From positions 3,658,001 through 3,722,000 of the forward strand of contig CAWARU010000001.1 of the NCBI GenBank assembly GCA_963784575.1: DNA of 64,000 nucleotides. The letters run 5' to 3'. The position numbers were made by a program, and so were the translations under genes. Shown here piece by piece: positions 45,581 to 53,768 of the stretch. How positions within the stretch are numbered: the stretch's first letter is position 1; each line of letters opens with the position of its first letter. A model generated the notes under the pieces. The model had not been told where the DNA came from and ran no database searches. It was given only the letters and a program-made list of their open reading frames with translations. This stretch comes from CAWARU01 sp963784575 (GTDB lineage: Bacteria; Pseudomonadota; Gammaproteobacteria; UBA6186; Azoamicaceae).

Positions 45581-45899
45581 TAAGGATATTATAATTCTGT
45601 TCAGCAATACTTGGTTGCCATTTAACGCCAAGTAAAGTTAAAGCTTCTTTGGCAACTTGGTCAAAACCTCCCGGAGCGGTCAGCATAGGTGATCCGGTAA
45701 TGCGATTTGTGTGCGCTTTAGCATACAACCCATAGCCAAGTCGGATGAGTTTACCTTGTCTTGTTAGATTCAAGAGGACTCTGCCGATTTGGTCGTAATC
45801 ACTTAAACCTTCAAAATGTTTACGTGTGAATACATTCTGCTTCCAACAGCGAATTATTTTATATTCGACTTGTCGTTCAACTCATACTCTTTTTGACAT
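45581..45899 (-). pseudogene. DUF6088-type antitoxin remnant with in-frame stop
   Basis: From the ATG at 45899 the frame reads MSKRV, meets TGA at 45882-45884, then continues VERQVEYKIIRCWKQNVFTR, HFEGLSDYDQIGRVLLNLTR, QGKLIRLGYGLYAKA and ends at the MITE boundary. Compared with the intact homologue at 50658-51086 (GVYAKTF, LREALERLGIAYERGSAEKEYN) the C-terminal third is missing. No AbiEii partner is adjacent. A dead copy of a toxin-antitoxin antitoxin. Confidence 0.7.
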
Positions 45900-46050
45900 A
45901 TTTTAATATCTCTTATACTGGAGTTTAACAAAAATACGACATTTTGTATAAATATGCATTTAAATATAAATATCTTATGCAATTGGAAAATTTCTATTTT
46001 CACGGCCAAAAACAACAGGCTCGACTTAAAAAGGAAAGGTGTCAAAAAGA
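45900..46050. other. Non-coding island sequence
   Basis: AT-rich sequence containing the likely promoter region of the antitoxin remnant (reading left). No gene seen. Confidence 0.35.
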
Positions 46051-46141
46051 AAGGTGTCAAGTCTCGACTTTGGACAAAAAATATTTGAGGTTACCAAAGG
46101 AAGCAACTTATCGTTTGTCCAAAGTCGAGACTTGACACCTT
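46051..46141. repeat. 91-bp hairpin element with 28-bp arms
   Basis: Arms 46051-46078 (aaggtgtcaagtctcgac...) and 46114-46141 are perfect inverted repeats. A partial extra copy aaggtgtcaa lies just before at about 46036. The gtcaagtc core links it to the elements at 32507 and 45369. Confidence 0.75.
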
Positions 46142-46236
46142 TTCACTTGGAGTTAAAACGAACCTAAATTTTTGGCAAATTAAAACTCATTGGATAGAGA
46201 AACTAATAATAACTGATAGTTGAAAGACAACATTTT

Positions 46237-46282
46237 TTGGGTGTACATTTGGAGGTATGTTAAGAACATCGAATCGAAAAAC
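46237..46282. repeat. 46-bp direct repeat, copy 1
   Basis: ttgggtgtacatttggaggt followed by atgttaagaacatcgaatcg closely matches 53445-53490. Paired ggggta-type boxes resemble integrase arm sites of another island element. Copies 1 and 2 bracket 7.2 kb. Confidence 0.6.
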
Positions 46283-46302
46283 GCCTGCACCCGCGTGGGG
46301 AT

Positions 46303-46367
46303 GGGGTCATGTGTATATTTTATGCATTACAAATGGAAAATGTTTTTTTATGTATAGACGTGACCCC
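46303..46367. repeat. Imperfect hairpin, ggggtca...tgacccc
   Basis: ggggtcatgtgtata at 46303-46317 is imperfectly inverted at 46353-46367. A weaker member of the hairpin family in this island. Confidence 0.5.
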
Positions 46368-46535
46368 GATTAATTTAAAGCCATGTGTTAGCATGAATTC
46401 GATACAAGAAGCATTCTCCGTCATTTATACGATGGATAGTTCTGTTCAGTGTTGTTAAAATTGGCAAACGAATGAGATGTTGAAAGTAGCTAAAATTTAG
46501 ATTTTAGATTCCAAATAAAATAGCGGATTTTAGAT

Positions 46536-47387
46536 ATGAAGTTAGCATGGCTAACCGATATTCACCTTAATTTTCTTGAAATAGAGGAAAGGAATTCGTT
46601 TTATGAAAAAATTCTGCAGTCAGGAAGTGATGCAATACTAATAACAGGTGATATTGCCGAGGCGCCTTCATTGGCAGGCATGTTAAATGAGATATTGGCT
46701 TATATTAATAAGCCAATATATTTTGTCTTAGGAAATCATGATTATTATAGAGGGGGCATCCAAGATGTACGTGAGGGCATTATTGAGCTTTCTCAATCGA
46801 ATCCCGAATTGTTTTGGTTAGGTGCTTCAGGCATTCAAAAACTAGATAAATCTACTATTTTATTAGGCCAGGATGCGTGGGCAGATGGCCGCTTGGGTGA
46901 TTTTCCGAATAGTAGAGTAGCGCTCAATGATAGCCGATTAATAACAGACTTATTTGATGCAAAACTTCTCGGAAGATTCAAATTGCTTGAAAAAATGCAG
47001 CAATTGGCAGATATTGATGCAAATCGATTAGAAAATGATTTACTTAAAGCTATTGACTATAAGCCCAGAAAAATTCTGGTTTTGACTCATGTCCCGCCTT
47101 TTAAAGAGGCTTGTACTTATCAAGGACGCATGAGCGATGATGATTGGCTGCCATTCTTTAGTTCTAAAGCAACTGGAGATGTGTTAGAGCGGACCGCTGA
47201 GAGAAATCAGGACATAGAGTTTTTGGTTTTACGTGGGCACACACATGGAAAAGCAGATGTACAGATTTTGAATAATTTAACTGTTAACTCGATTCCGCAG
47301 TTTTTTGTTCTTGATGGGGAAAAGAAAATATGGCTTACTATGCAAGAGATAAGTCGGACTACTGAAACGGCTCTTGTTTTCGCATAG
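46536..47387 (+). CDS. Calcineurin-like metallophosphoesterase with IS-encoded C-terminus
   Basis: 283-residue frame. Metal-binding motifs are complete: TDIHLNF (residues about 6-12), GDIAE (about 38-42), GNHDYY (about 65-70), THVPPF (about 186-191) and RGHTHG (about 230-235). Family members hydrolyse phosphomonoesters or diesters; the substrate is unknown. An IS4-like element is inserted after codon 250: the last 33 codons are read from its left end. The ancestral ending (KAGGAEYYRPEIQDLIVL) is still present beyond the element at 48920-48974. The catalytic core may fold and remain active. Confidence 0.85.
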   Translation: MKLAWLTDIHLNFLEIEERNSFYEKILQSGSDAILITGDIAEAPSLAGMLNEILAYINKPIYFVLGNHDYYRGGIQDVREGIIELSQSNPELFWLGASGIQKLDKSTILLGQDAWADGRLGDFPNSRVALNDSRLITDLFDAKLLGRFKLLEKMQQLADIDANRLENDLLKAIDYKPRKILVLTHVPPFKEACTYQGRMSDDDWLPFFSSKATGDVLERTAERNQDIEFLVLRGHTHGKADVQILNNLTVNSIPQFFVLDGEKKIWLTMQEISRTTETALVFA

Positions 47388-48913
47388 CAAAGACCGTCAA
47401 CGCTGTAACAGAAGACCGACTTGGCTATAATGCCCGCTCTAGGGAGACAAAGCAAGGATGATGTCTTTATGTTACTTAAGCCAGTCGATTGCATTTCCGC
47501 TTACGTTGCGGGGCTTAATGCATCACTTAAACAAATATCCACACATTCATTGACGAAGATTCAGTCCAACTGGCTTGTTGTTATGTTAATTGGATTAATG
47601 GTCACCGGTTGTTTTAGCTGGGCTGAATTCATGCGGTCTAGTTTGGGGAAATTTGATGAAAATCGATTACGCTGGATGTTCCGTTATGCAAAAATTGCAT
47701 GGGATTATCTTCTTCAAGCCAGTGTTACATATATCATTACTCATTATGGTGTCACAAAAGGCGTTTTAGTGCTTGATGATTCAGATAAAGTGAGGTCTCG
47801 TAATACCAGTAAGATCCCAGGCGTTCATAAGATTTTGGATAAAAAGACGCAAGGCTGGTTTAAGGGGCAAGAATTTGTTTTTTTACTTTTGGTAACGGAT
47901 ATTTTAACGATTCCCATTGGATTCCGTTTTTATGTCCCAGACCCTGCGTTGAAAAAATGGAAAGGGATTATTAAGGCTCAAAAGAAGGCTGGTATTCCCA
48001 AAAAAGAACGAGCAAAGAGGCCTGCCCCCAATCTGAATTATCCCACCAAACAAATGCTAGCGCTTGAGCTTTTAAGAGAATTTTGTCAACAGCATCCAAA
48101 AATTACGGTGCAAAGTGTTTTGGCAGATGCACTGTACGGTTCTAAAGAATTCATGGACAACGCATCATTAGTGACTCATTGTTCTCAAGTGATCAGTCAG
48201 TTGCGCAAAAATCAATTGGTACGTTCTTGTGGGAAACGTGTTCTTTTAGAGGCCTATTTTGCACGCCAACCGGGTGTAAAAACTAAGCTTACGATACGTG
48301 GTGGGGAGTCAAAATTGGTCACAGTGTTGTCAGCCAGAATTTTAGTGAAATCACATACAAAGAAACGTTTTGTTGTTGCCTTGAAATATGAAGGCGAAAC
48401 GGAATATCGATTTATTGTTGCTACAGATTTATCCTGGCAACATATGGACATCGCGCAAACCTACACTTTGAGATGGCTAGTCGAGGTTTTTATCCAGGAC
48501 TGGAAAGCGCATGGTGGTTGGAATAAGCTGAGCAAACAACAGGGCGTTGATAGTGCTATGCGAGGCATGACACTTAGCCTATTGTGCGAACATGCGTTGC
48601 TTCTCCACCCGCAGCAATCCGCCCGATTTAAGAACAAACAACCTGGGATATCCACTGGTTGCCTGATTCAACATGTCAAAGGAGAGGCGTTGCTTAATAC
48701 TGTTGTTGATATTGTTAATTCCGTTGACCCTAGAGAGTCACTTGTAGAATTTAAGCAGGCAATAGACAAGGTACTGCCAGTGTATCAGTCAAAAAAGCAT
48801 ATGGTTGGCAGGGATCTTGGTAGAATGGAAGCGAGTCCCTCTCTCAAATATAAAAAAGCAGCTTGAACTTATATTTTTACGCTGCCTCAACTGTTAAAAA
48901 CTGCGGAATCGAG
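47288..48913. mobile_element. IS4-like element with 18-bp ends and 6-bp target duplication
   Basis: 1626 bp. The left end ctcgattccgcagttttt (47288-47305) is inverted at 48896-48913. tgttaa occurs on both sides (47282-47287 and 48914-48919). Removing the element and one tgttaa restores an open metallophosphoesterase frame, which proves the borders. Confidence 0.92.
47469..48866 (+). CDS. IS4-like DDE transposase
   Basis: 465 residues from the ATG at 47469 (AAGGATG 9-10 nt upstream); an earlier in-frame start at 47421 is unsupported. An N-terminal helical domain precedes a DDE core: LVLDDSDKVRSRNTSKI (first Asp), VQSVLADALYGSKEFMD (second Asp), and a C-terminal YTLRWLVEVFIQDWKAHGGW (Glu with the YREK-like spacing of IS4 relatives). 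Full length, with complete ends, so possibly active. Confidence 0.87.
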   Translation: MLLKPVDCISAYVAGLNASLKQISTHSLTKIQSNWLVVMLIGLMVTGCFSWAEFMRSSLGKFDENRLRWMFRYAKIAWDYLLQASVTYIITHYGVTKGVLVLDDSDKVRSRNTSKIPGVHKILDKKTQGWFKGQEFVFLLLVTDILTIPIGFRFYVPDPALKKWKGIIKAQKKAGIPKKERAKRPAPNLNYPTKQMLALELLREFCQQHPKITVQSVLADALYGSKEFMDNASLVTHCSQVISQLRKNQLVRSCGKRVLLEAYFARQPGVKTKLTIRGGESKLVTVLSARILVKSHTKKRFVVALKYEGETEYRFIVATDLSWQHMDIAQTYTLRWLVEVFIQDWKAHGGWNKLSKQQGVDSAMRGMTLSLLCEHALLLHPQQSARFKNKQPGISTGCLIQHVKGEALLNTVVDIVNSVDPRESLVEFKQAIDKVLPVYQSKKHMVGRDLGRMEASPSLKYKKAA

Positions 48914-48919
48914 TGTTAA

Positions 48920-48974
48920 GGCCGGTGGAGCGGAATACTATCGACCTGAAATCCAGGATTTAATTGTTTTGTAA
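48920..48974 (+). pseudogene. Severed 3' end of the metallophosphoesterase gene
   Basis: Reads GGAEYYRPEIQDLIVL then TAA at 48972-48974 in the frame that follows codon 250 of the phosphoesterase when the IS and one target duplication are removed. It cannot be translated now. Confidence 0.8.
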
Positions 48975-49005
48975 TCAAATTGTCCATTTTTGACGTTGTT
49001 TCCTC

Positions 49006-50477
49006 GTAACAGCCCAGGTACCCATAGGTCATTTTCAGGATCTTGACAAACTTATTAAAGCTTGAGATAAAGGTGCATATGCGCACCCAAGCTGAAATAA
49101 TTGAAGAACTGCTAAAAACTGTTGAAGCTCAACGACAGGAGATTATTTTTTTAAAAGAACGAATTGCTGAGCTTGAAAGACGATTAAATTTAAATAGTCA
49201 AAATAGTTCCAAACCACCTTCCAGCGACGGATTGCGAAAACCCAATCCAAAAAGCTTGCGAGAAAAGGGAAAAAATAAATCTGGAGGACAACCGAACCAT
49301 CGTGGCGACACTCTTTACCAATCAATACATCCAGATCGTGTTATTCTTCATAAATTAGAATCATGTCCTAAATGCAATAATCTTCTAAATGGAAAGCCTT
49401 TGGATATTATTAAACGACAAGTCTTTGATTTATCTATTCCCCAAGTAGAAATTACAGAACATCAAATTCAAGTGAAATGCTGTTCTTTTTGTGATGAAAA
49501 AATCTCATCGAAGTTTCCTAATGGAGTGAATGCCCCTGTTCAATATGGTCCCCGTGTAAAAGCATTTTCTATTTACTTGCAAAATCAACATTTCATACCA
49601 GAAGCACGATTGAAAACAATTTTTAAAGATATATTTAATTTACCAATAGCTTGTGCAACTTTAAGTAATTTTAGTCAAGTATTTTCTTTGAAATTATCTG
49701 ATTTTTTAGATTCTGTAAACAATCATATTTACAGAGCAAAAATTAAGCATCTAGATGAAACCGGGATGCAAATAGAAAAAAGGCCCCAATGGTTGCATGT
49801 AGCTTGCACTAAGGAAGTAACCCATTATAGAGTATCAGAACGCGGCAACATTCCTGATAAAATGTTAGGGATAGTTATTCATGATCATTGGCGTTCATAT
49901 TTTTCAATCAAAAAAGCAAAGCATGCTATTTGTAATATCCATATTTTAAGAGAATTAAAAGGAATAATAGAGGAAGACAAAGAGATATGGGCAAAAAATA
50001 TGTTTCGATTATTACAATTAGCCTGTAAGGTGAAAAATAAGTATCCGGAAGGAATTCCAAAGAAGTGGACTGACTTTATAGAAGATAAATATTTAAAAAT
50101 AATCGAGGCTGGGATTTTATATCATGAAAACCTTGCTCCTCTGATGCAAAAGAAAAAGTGTAAGCCAAAAAGACGTGTGGGTCATAATTTACTGTTACGG
50201 TTACAACATTATAGCGAAGAGACATTGCGATTTTTACATAATCCAAATGTACCGTTCACGAATAACCAAGCGGAACAGGATATTCGCATGATGAAAGTAA
50301 AACAAAAAATTTCTGGCTGCTTCCGAAGTTTTTCGGGTGCGGAAACATTCTGTAGAGTACGTTCACTGTTAAGTACTGCGAGGAAACAGGGATGGAATAT
50401 TCTAAATATTATTGAAGAGGGTTTGAATGGCCAGATACCCATTTTTAACGGAACTTAATAGCCACCTGGGCTGTTAC
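49006..50477. mobile_element. IS66-family element 2, complete with 8-bp target duplication
   Basis: 1472 bp. gtaacagcccaggt (49006-49019) and acctgggctgttac (50464-50477) are inverted ends, and gtttcctc flanks both sides (48998-49005, 50478-50485). Ends and target duplication are exact, so insertion is recent. Sequence differs clearly from IS66 element 1. Confidence 0.93.
49079..50458 (+). CDS. IS66-family transposase (TnpC type), element 2
   Basis: 459 residues from the ATG at 49079 (AAAGG 4-5 nt upstream); an upstream TTG is unsupported. A coiled-coil N-terminus (TVEAQRQEIIFLKERIAELE) leads to NSSKPPSSD, Lys-rich linker, CPKCNN...CSFCDEK zinc-finger-like motif, and DDE residues in KHLDETGMQI, IVIHDHWRSY and NNQAEQDIRMMKVKQKIS. 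It ends with GCFRSFSGAETFCRVRSL, the usual close. Full length. Confidence 0.93.
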   Translation: MRTQAEIIEELLKTVEAQRQEIIFLKERIAELERRLNLNSQNSSKPPSSDGLRKPNPKSLREKGKNKSGGQPNHRGDTLYQSIHPDRVILHKLESCPKCNNLLNGKPLDIIKRQVFDLSIPQVEITEHQIQVKCCSFCDEKISSKFPNGVNAPVQYGPRVKAFSIYLQNQHFIPEARLKTIFKDIFNLPIACATLSNFSQVFSLKLSDFLDSVNNHIYRAKIKHLDETGMQIEKRPQWLHVACTKEVTHYRVSERGNIPDKMLGIVIHDHWRSYFSIKKAKHAICNIHILRELKGIIEEDKEIWAKNMFRLLQLACKVKNKYPEGIPKKWTDFIEDKYLKIIEAGILYHENLAPLMQKKKCKPKRRVGHNLLLRLQHYSEETLRFLHNPNVPFTNNQAEQDIRMMKVKQKISGCFRSFSGAETFCRVRSLLSTARKQGWNILNIIEEGLNGQIPIFNGT

Positions 50478-50587
50478 GTTTCCTCAATATGCTGTATATA
50501 AAACTAGTAAATATTTTGATTTTGTTGTTTTTTCTTCCAAATGTAAAATTAAAAATGTTGTTATTTTTCAAATATATATATAGTTTT

Positions 50588-50647
50588 TATGTCCTAGTTT
50601 GACTATTTATGTTTAATGCATTAAGATACATTATATGTCCTAGATTG
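50588..50647 (+). promoter_or_regulatory. Two direct tatgtcctag repeats upstream of the TA operon
   Basis: tatgtcctagttt at 50588 and tatgtcctagatt at 50634 are spaced by 46 bp, the second ending 10 bp before the antitoxin ATG. AbiEi/DUF6088 antitoxins autoregulate through repeats in the promoter, so these are candidate operators. Confidence 0.5.
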
Positions 50648-50657
50648 GCGATACAAT

Positions 50658-51086
50658 ATGAAAGTGAAATACTTAGACAGCATAGAATATAAGGCTCGTA
50701 ATCGCTTAAAAGCGATTCGCGGTAATGTTGTATTGCGTACAGATTTTGATGGTTTTGGTTCTTATCGCCAAATGAGCCGTGTATTAAAAAAATTTATTGA
50801 TGAAAAGAAGTTAGTAAAAATTGGAAGTGGAGTGTATGCAAAGACCTTTATTTCTCAGTATGCTGATGTTCCTCTCATTAAAAATGGTACAGACTTCACA
50901 TTAAGAGAAGCATTAGAACGTTTAGGCATTGCATATGAACGAGGTAGTGCAGAAAAAGAGTATAACGAAGGGAAAACAACGCAAATACCTGTTCGAAATA
51001 TTGTGAGGCTTAAAAAACGTTGTCGTCGACGTCTTGGCTATTTGAATAGACAATTGATATTTGAAGGGAGTGTAAATGCTAGATAA
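50658..51086 (+). CDS. DUF6088-family (AbiEi-like) antitoxin
   Basis: 142 residues. Winged-helix N-terminus (GSYRQMSRVLKKFIDEKKLVKIGSGVYAKT, about residues 33-62) typical of AbiEi-like antitoxins, then LREALERLGIAYERG, and a very basic C-terminal region (RLKKRCRRRLGYLNRQ) suited to DNA or toxin binding. It overlaps the AbiEii gene by 11 bp, the normal order antitoxin then toxin. A broken homologue lies at 45.6-45.9 kb. Probably represses its own operon through the upstream repeats. Confidence 0.87.
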   Translation: MKVKYLDSIEYKARNRLKAIRGNVVLRTDFDGFGSYRQMSRVLKKFIDEKKLVKIGSGVYAKTFISQYADVPLIKNGTDFTLREALERLGIAYERGSAEKEYNEGKTTQIPVRNIVRLKKRCRRRLGYLNRQLIFEGSVNAR

Positions 51087-51882
51087 AAAGGGACTATATG
51101 AATTAATTTTATTAACACAACGGCATATAGATTTGGGTGACACTGTTATTGAAAAAGATTACTATGTCACGCAAGTAATCCATGCACTTTCAGGTATAGA
51201 AAATGATTTCTTTCGATTAGTTTTTGCTGGAGGTACATGCTTAGCCAAGGGACATAGGATTGTCAATCGTATGTCTGAGGATGTCGATTTTAAAATTCAG
51301 GTCAAACCAACAAATGAAAACTTTAGCAAAAGTCGCCTACTAAAAGAATTGAAAGAATTCAGATCATACATCCAAGCTAAACTAACATTTTCTAATATGA
51401 CAACAGGAGAATCAAGGGTTCGCAAAGAAGGACAATATTCACGAATTGAGATTGCATATCCATCACTCTTTCAGTCAAAAACTGATTTAAGACCATATGT
51501 GTTATTAGAATTTACAGTATCAGAAGTTCGGCTTTCAATCGAAAACTTATTGATCAAAACATTAATTGAAGACACCTTGGAAAATGTAGTTATATTTTCT
51601 GGTTCAGAAACTCCATGTGTCACAGTTGAAGAAACCGCCATCGAAAAGTGGGTGGGTTTGACTCGACGTATAATGGCTATCGAGCGTGGTTACCATCATG
51701 ATGACAGAACCTTAATACGGCATGTCTATGATTTGAATGCAATCAAAAAAGTGGGAAAAATTACCGATAATTTTTTTGATTTAGCAAGAATAATTATCAA
51801 TCGTGATGCTAACCAATTTAGAAACCAACATCCTGAATACGCAAACGATCCAACTTCTGAGATTGTAAAAATCAGCATTTGA
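51076..51882 (+). CDS. AbiEii-type nucleotidyltransferase toxin
   Basis: 268 residues. The nucleotidyltransferase signature is present: FAGGTCLAKGHRIVNRMSED followed by VDF (about residues 51-73), matching GGT...L.K...R.SEDxDF, and a later EETAIEKWVGLTRR (about 189-202) and RHVYDLNAI resemble the AbiEii lid. Such toxins add nucleotides to tRNA acceptor ends and stop translation; some act in phage abortive infection. GGGAG precedes the ATG inside the antitoxin gene. The stop lies 2 bp before an IS481-like element; the insertion regenerated the stop context, so the gene appears intact. Confidence 0.88.
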   Translation: MLDKKGLYELILLTQRHIDLGDTVIEKDYYVTQVIHALSGIENDFFRLVFAGGTCLAKGHRIVNRMSEDVDFKIQVKPTNENFSKSRLLKELKEFRSYIQAKLTFSNMTTGESRVRKEGQYSRIEIAYPSLFQSKTDLRPYVLLEFTVSEVRLSIENLLIKTLIEDTLENVVIFSGSETPCVTVEETAIEKWVGLTRRIMAIERGYHHDDRTLIRHVYDLNAIKKVGKITDNFFDLARIIINRDANQFRNQHPEYANDPTSEIVKISI

Positions 51883-51884
51883 TC

Positions 51885-53052
51885 TGACACTCGTTACTTT
51901 ATCAGGCAGCTTTGTCCAAATAGGTCGAACTGTCTGATATCTCTTCTATGCTACCATAATTTTTTTCCTGCGCAATACTCTTTGTCTCCAAAAATGTTTG
52001 CATAGGGGTATTACCATAGCAATATTTTCCAGAGTGAGGACGCAAGTTATTATAATCATGGAGCCACTTATCAAGATCTTCTTGAATTGCTTCAATAGAC
52101 TGATAAATTCGTTTCCTAAAGCTCACGTTATAGAATTCCTCTTTAATAGTTCTATTTAGCCGTTCGCAAATCCCATTCGTTTGAGGATGTCGTGCTCTCG
52201 TTTTAGAATGATCAATGTTTTCTACAGCCAAATATAATTGATAGGCGTGATGTTCAACCTTGCCGCAATATTCAGTCCCTCTGTCCGTCAAAACCCTTAA
52301 CAGTGGAATTTCTTGCTGCTCAAACCAGGGAATAACTTTATCATTCAGCATATCTGCTGCTGTGATTGCAGTTTTCTCAGTATATACTTTAGCAAAGGCT
52401 ACTCTCGAGTAGGTATCAATAAAGGTCTGTTGATAAATCCTACCAATTCCTTTTATTGTACCTACATAATAAGTGTCTTGAGCTCCTAAGTAACCAGGAT
52501 GTTCACTTTCGATTTCACCATGGGCTTCTTTCTCAGCTTTAGCTTTTTCTAAGGCTAGCAGTTGAGATTCTGTTAGAATGATCCCTTCATTAGCTACTTT
52601 AGATTCCAGAGCTTTTAGACGCTTCTTTAGAGTTTCAAGATTGTTTCTTACCCAAATTAGCCTTATTCCACTTGCTGAAATGTTTATGCCTTTTTTGGTC
52701 AACTCATTGGCTGCCCTTACTTGGCCATAAGCAGGGAATTCTATAGCAACTTCATTGACTGCTTCTTCAACATACTGAGGAACTCGATTCTTCAGGTTTG
52801 GCTTTCTACGACTTAAGTCCTGCAGCGCTTCTTCACCACCAGTTTCATAAAGCTGCTTGAAGCGATAGAAGCTATCTCGGCTGTATCCCATAACTTTGCA
52901 TGCTTGAGATACGCTTCCAAGCTGTTTTGCTAATTCTAAAAGACCAAGCTTGGGTTTGATGACTTTTTGTGTTACATTCATGATGACACTCCTTGTGTTT
53001 GATTGACCAATATCACTCGTGATGGAATGATATGATTTTACAGGGAGTGTCA
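51885..53052. mobile_element. IS481-like element, probable gatc target duplication
   Basis: tgacactc at 51885-51892 is inverted as gagtgtca at 53045-53052, with gatc on both outer sides (51881-51884, 53053-53056). About 1168 bp, carrying one transposase gene. If gatc is part of the terminal repeat, the borders shift by four bases. Confidence 0.75.
51902..52981 (-). CDS. IS481-family transposase
   Basis: 359 residues. An N-terminal helix-turn-helix (LLELAKQLGSVSQACKVMGY) and a second HTH-like part (YGQVRAANELTKKGINIS) precede the rve core: Asp in PGYLGAQDTYYVGTIKG (first position), Asp in LLRVLTDRGTEYCGK and Glu in QTNGICERLNRTIKEEFY, then DLDKWLHDYNNLRPHSGKY. All three acidic residues are present and the length is normal. 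It faces the AbiEii gene, 20 bp from its stop. Confidence 0.92.
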   Translation of the reverse strand: MNVTQKVIKPKLGLLELAKQLGSVSQACKVMGYSRDSFYRFKQLYETGGEEALQDLSRRKPNLKNRVPQYVEEAVNEVAIEFPAYGQVRAANELTKKGINISASGIRLIWVRNNLETLKKRLKALESKVANEGIILTESQLLALEKAKAEKEAHGEIESEHPGYLGAQDTYYVGTIKGIGRIYQQTFIDTYSRVAFAKVYTEKTAITAADMLNDKVIPWFEQQEIPLLRVLTDRGTEYCGKVEHHAYQLYLAVENIDHSKTRARHPQTNGICERLNRTIKEEFYNVSFRKRIYQSIEAIQEDLDKWLHDYNNLRPHSGKYCYGNTPMQTFLETKSIAQEKNYGSIEEISDSSTYLDKAA

Positions 53053-53056
53053 GATC

Positions 53057-53264
53057 TTGTCTAAACTTTTACAATTTATGCAAAGAATCTCTCAATAACC
53101 CGGAACTTACCAGGTTTCGGGTAAATTCCGGGGTTCAATTTAAAAAAGATATAATCTATTGTTTTTAAAAGAAAAAGTGGATAAAGAGATATTGATCTCT
53201 GATAACCTCTGATAAGAATATTCATTTAAGTAGCATTTTTATTCTAATAAGTTAAAAAGCTAAA
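53057..53264. other. Non-coding stretch before the palindrome
   Basis: AT-rich, no gene. gatctctgataacctctgataag near 53195 is a short direct repeat. Confidence 0.35.
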
Positions 53265-53322
53265 AATGCATTTCATTTGCAACATATACCGAATTCGTTA
53301 TATGTTGCAAATGAAATGCATT
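53265..53322. repeat. 58-bp near-perfect palindrome with 24-bp arms
   Basis: Arms 53265-53288 and 53299-53322 are exact inverted copies; the 10-base centre contains cgaattcg, itself palindromic, so the whole is almost fully self-complementary. No T run follows, so it is not an ordinary terminator. It may be a cruciform, a protein-binding site or a processing hairpin. Confidence 0.75.
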
Positions 53323-53444
53323 CCAGGAACGTCTTCTATATGTTAACTGTCAATTTTTGGCAGTTTAGGCATATGATGTGTTTTGCTATTCAATGAATAA
53401 TATTAAAGAAGATAAATCCAGTCTCGGATCCCAAGCATTCTAAA

Positions 53445-53490
53445 ATTGGGGTACATTTGGGGGTATGTTAAGATCATCGAATCGAAAAAC
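53445..53490. repeat. 46-bp direct repeat, copy 2, beside attachment site C
   Basis: attggggtacatttgggggt followed by atgttaagatcatcgaatcg matches 46237-46282. It lies about 40 bp before an ssrA 3'-end fragment, the same place that the ggggcaact boxes occupy before attachment site B. Confidence 0.6.
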
Positions 53491-53529
53491 CACAGCAACC
53501 ACGGGGCTTTCAGCACCCAATGTGGTAGT

Positions 53530-53542
53530 CGCCGCCTCACCA
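53530..53542. other. Attachment site C: short ssrA 3'-end copy
   Basis: cgccgcctcacca matches the tmRNA end with one base missing and is followed by gttatttagataatttatat and ttcttgcacattttttg, which resemble the sequence after ssrA. Confidence 0.6.
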
Positions 53543-53543
53543 G

Positions 53544-53768
53544 TTATTTAGATAATTTATATTTTCTTGCACATTTTTTGCAGCAATTATCATCCAATTC
53601 GGCCCATTCTTGATGAATTATATTCGTAAGAATCGCAAATTCATCTCCCTCTTTTATCTCATGTTCTTTCCAATAATCGGTTAGTTTATTACGCGTCTCT
53701 TGGCCCATCATTTGTTGTTCGATCCACTTATTACTGCGACCTTGTTTTTTCCATGTCCCGCCGCCCAC
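53544..53768 (-). CDS. Small Cys-containing ORF between two attachment copies
   Basis: 74-residue frame from a GTG inside attachment site D to a stop in site C. Polar and acidic, ending DDNCCKKCARKYKLSK with a CxxC pair. No Shine-Dalgarno and no family recognised. Because both ends are made of repeat sequence it may be fortuitous; Met at 53711 is an alternative start. Confidence 0.3.
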   Translation of the reverse strand: MGGGTWKKQGRSNKWIEQQMMGQETRNKLTDYWKEHEIKEGDEFAILTNIIHQEWAELDDNCCKKCARKYKLSK

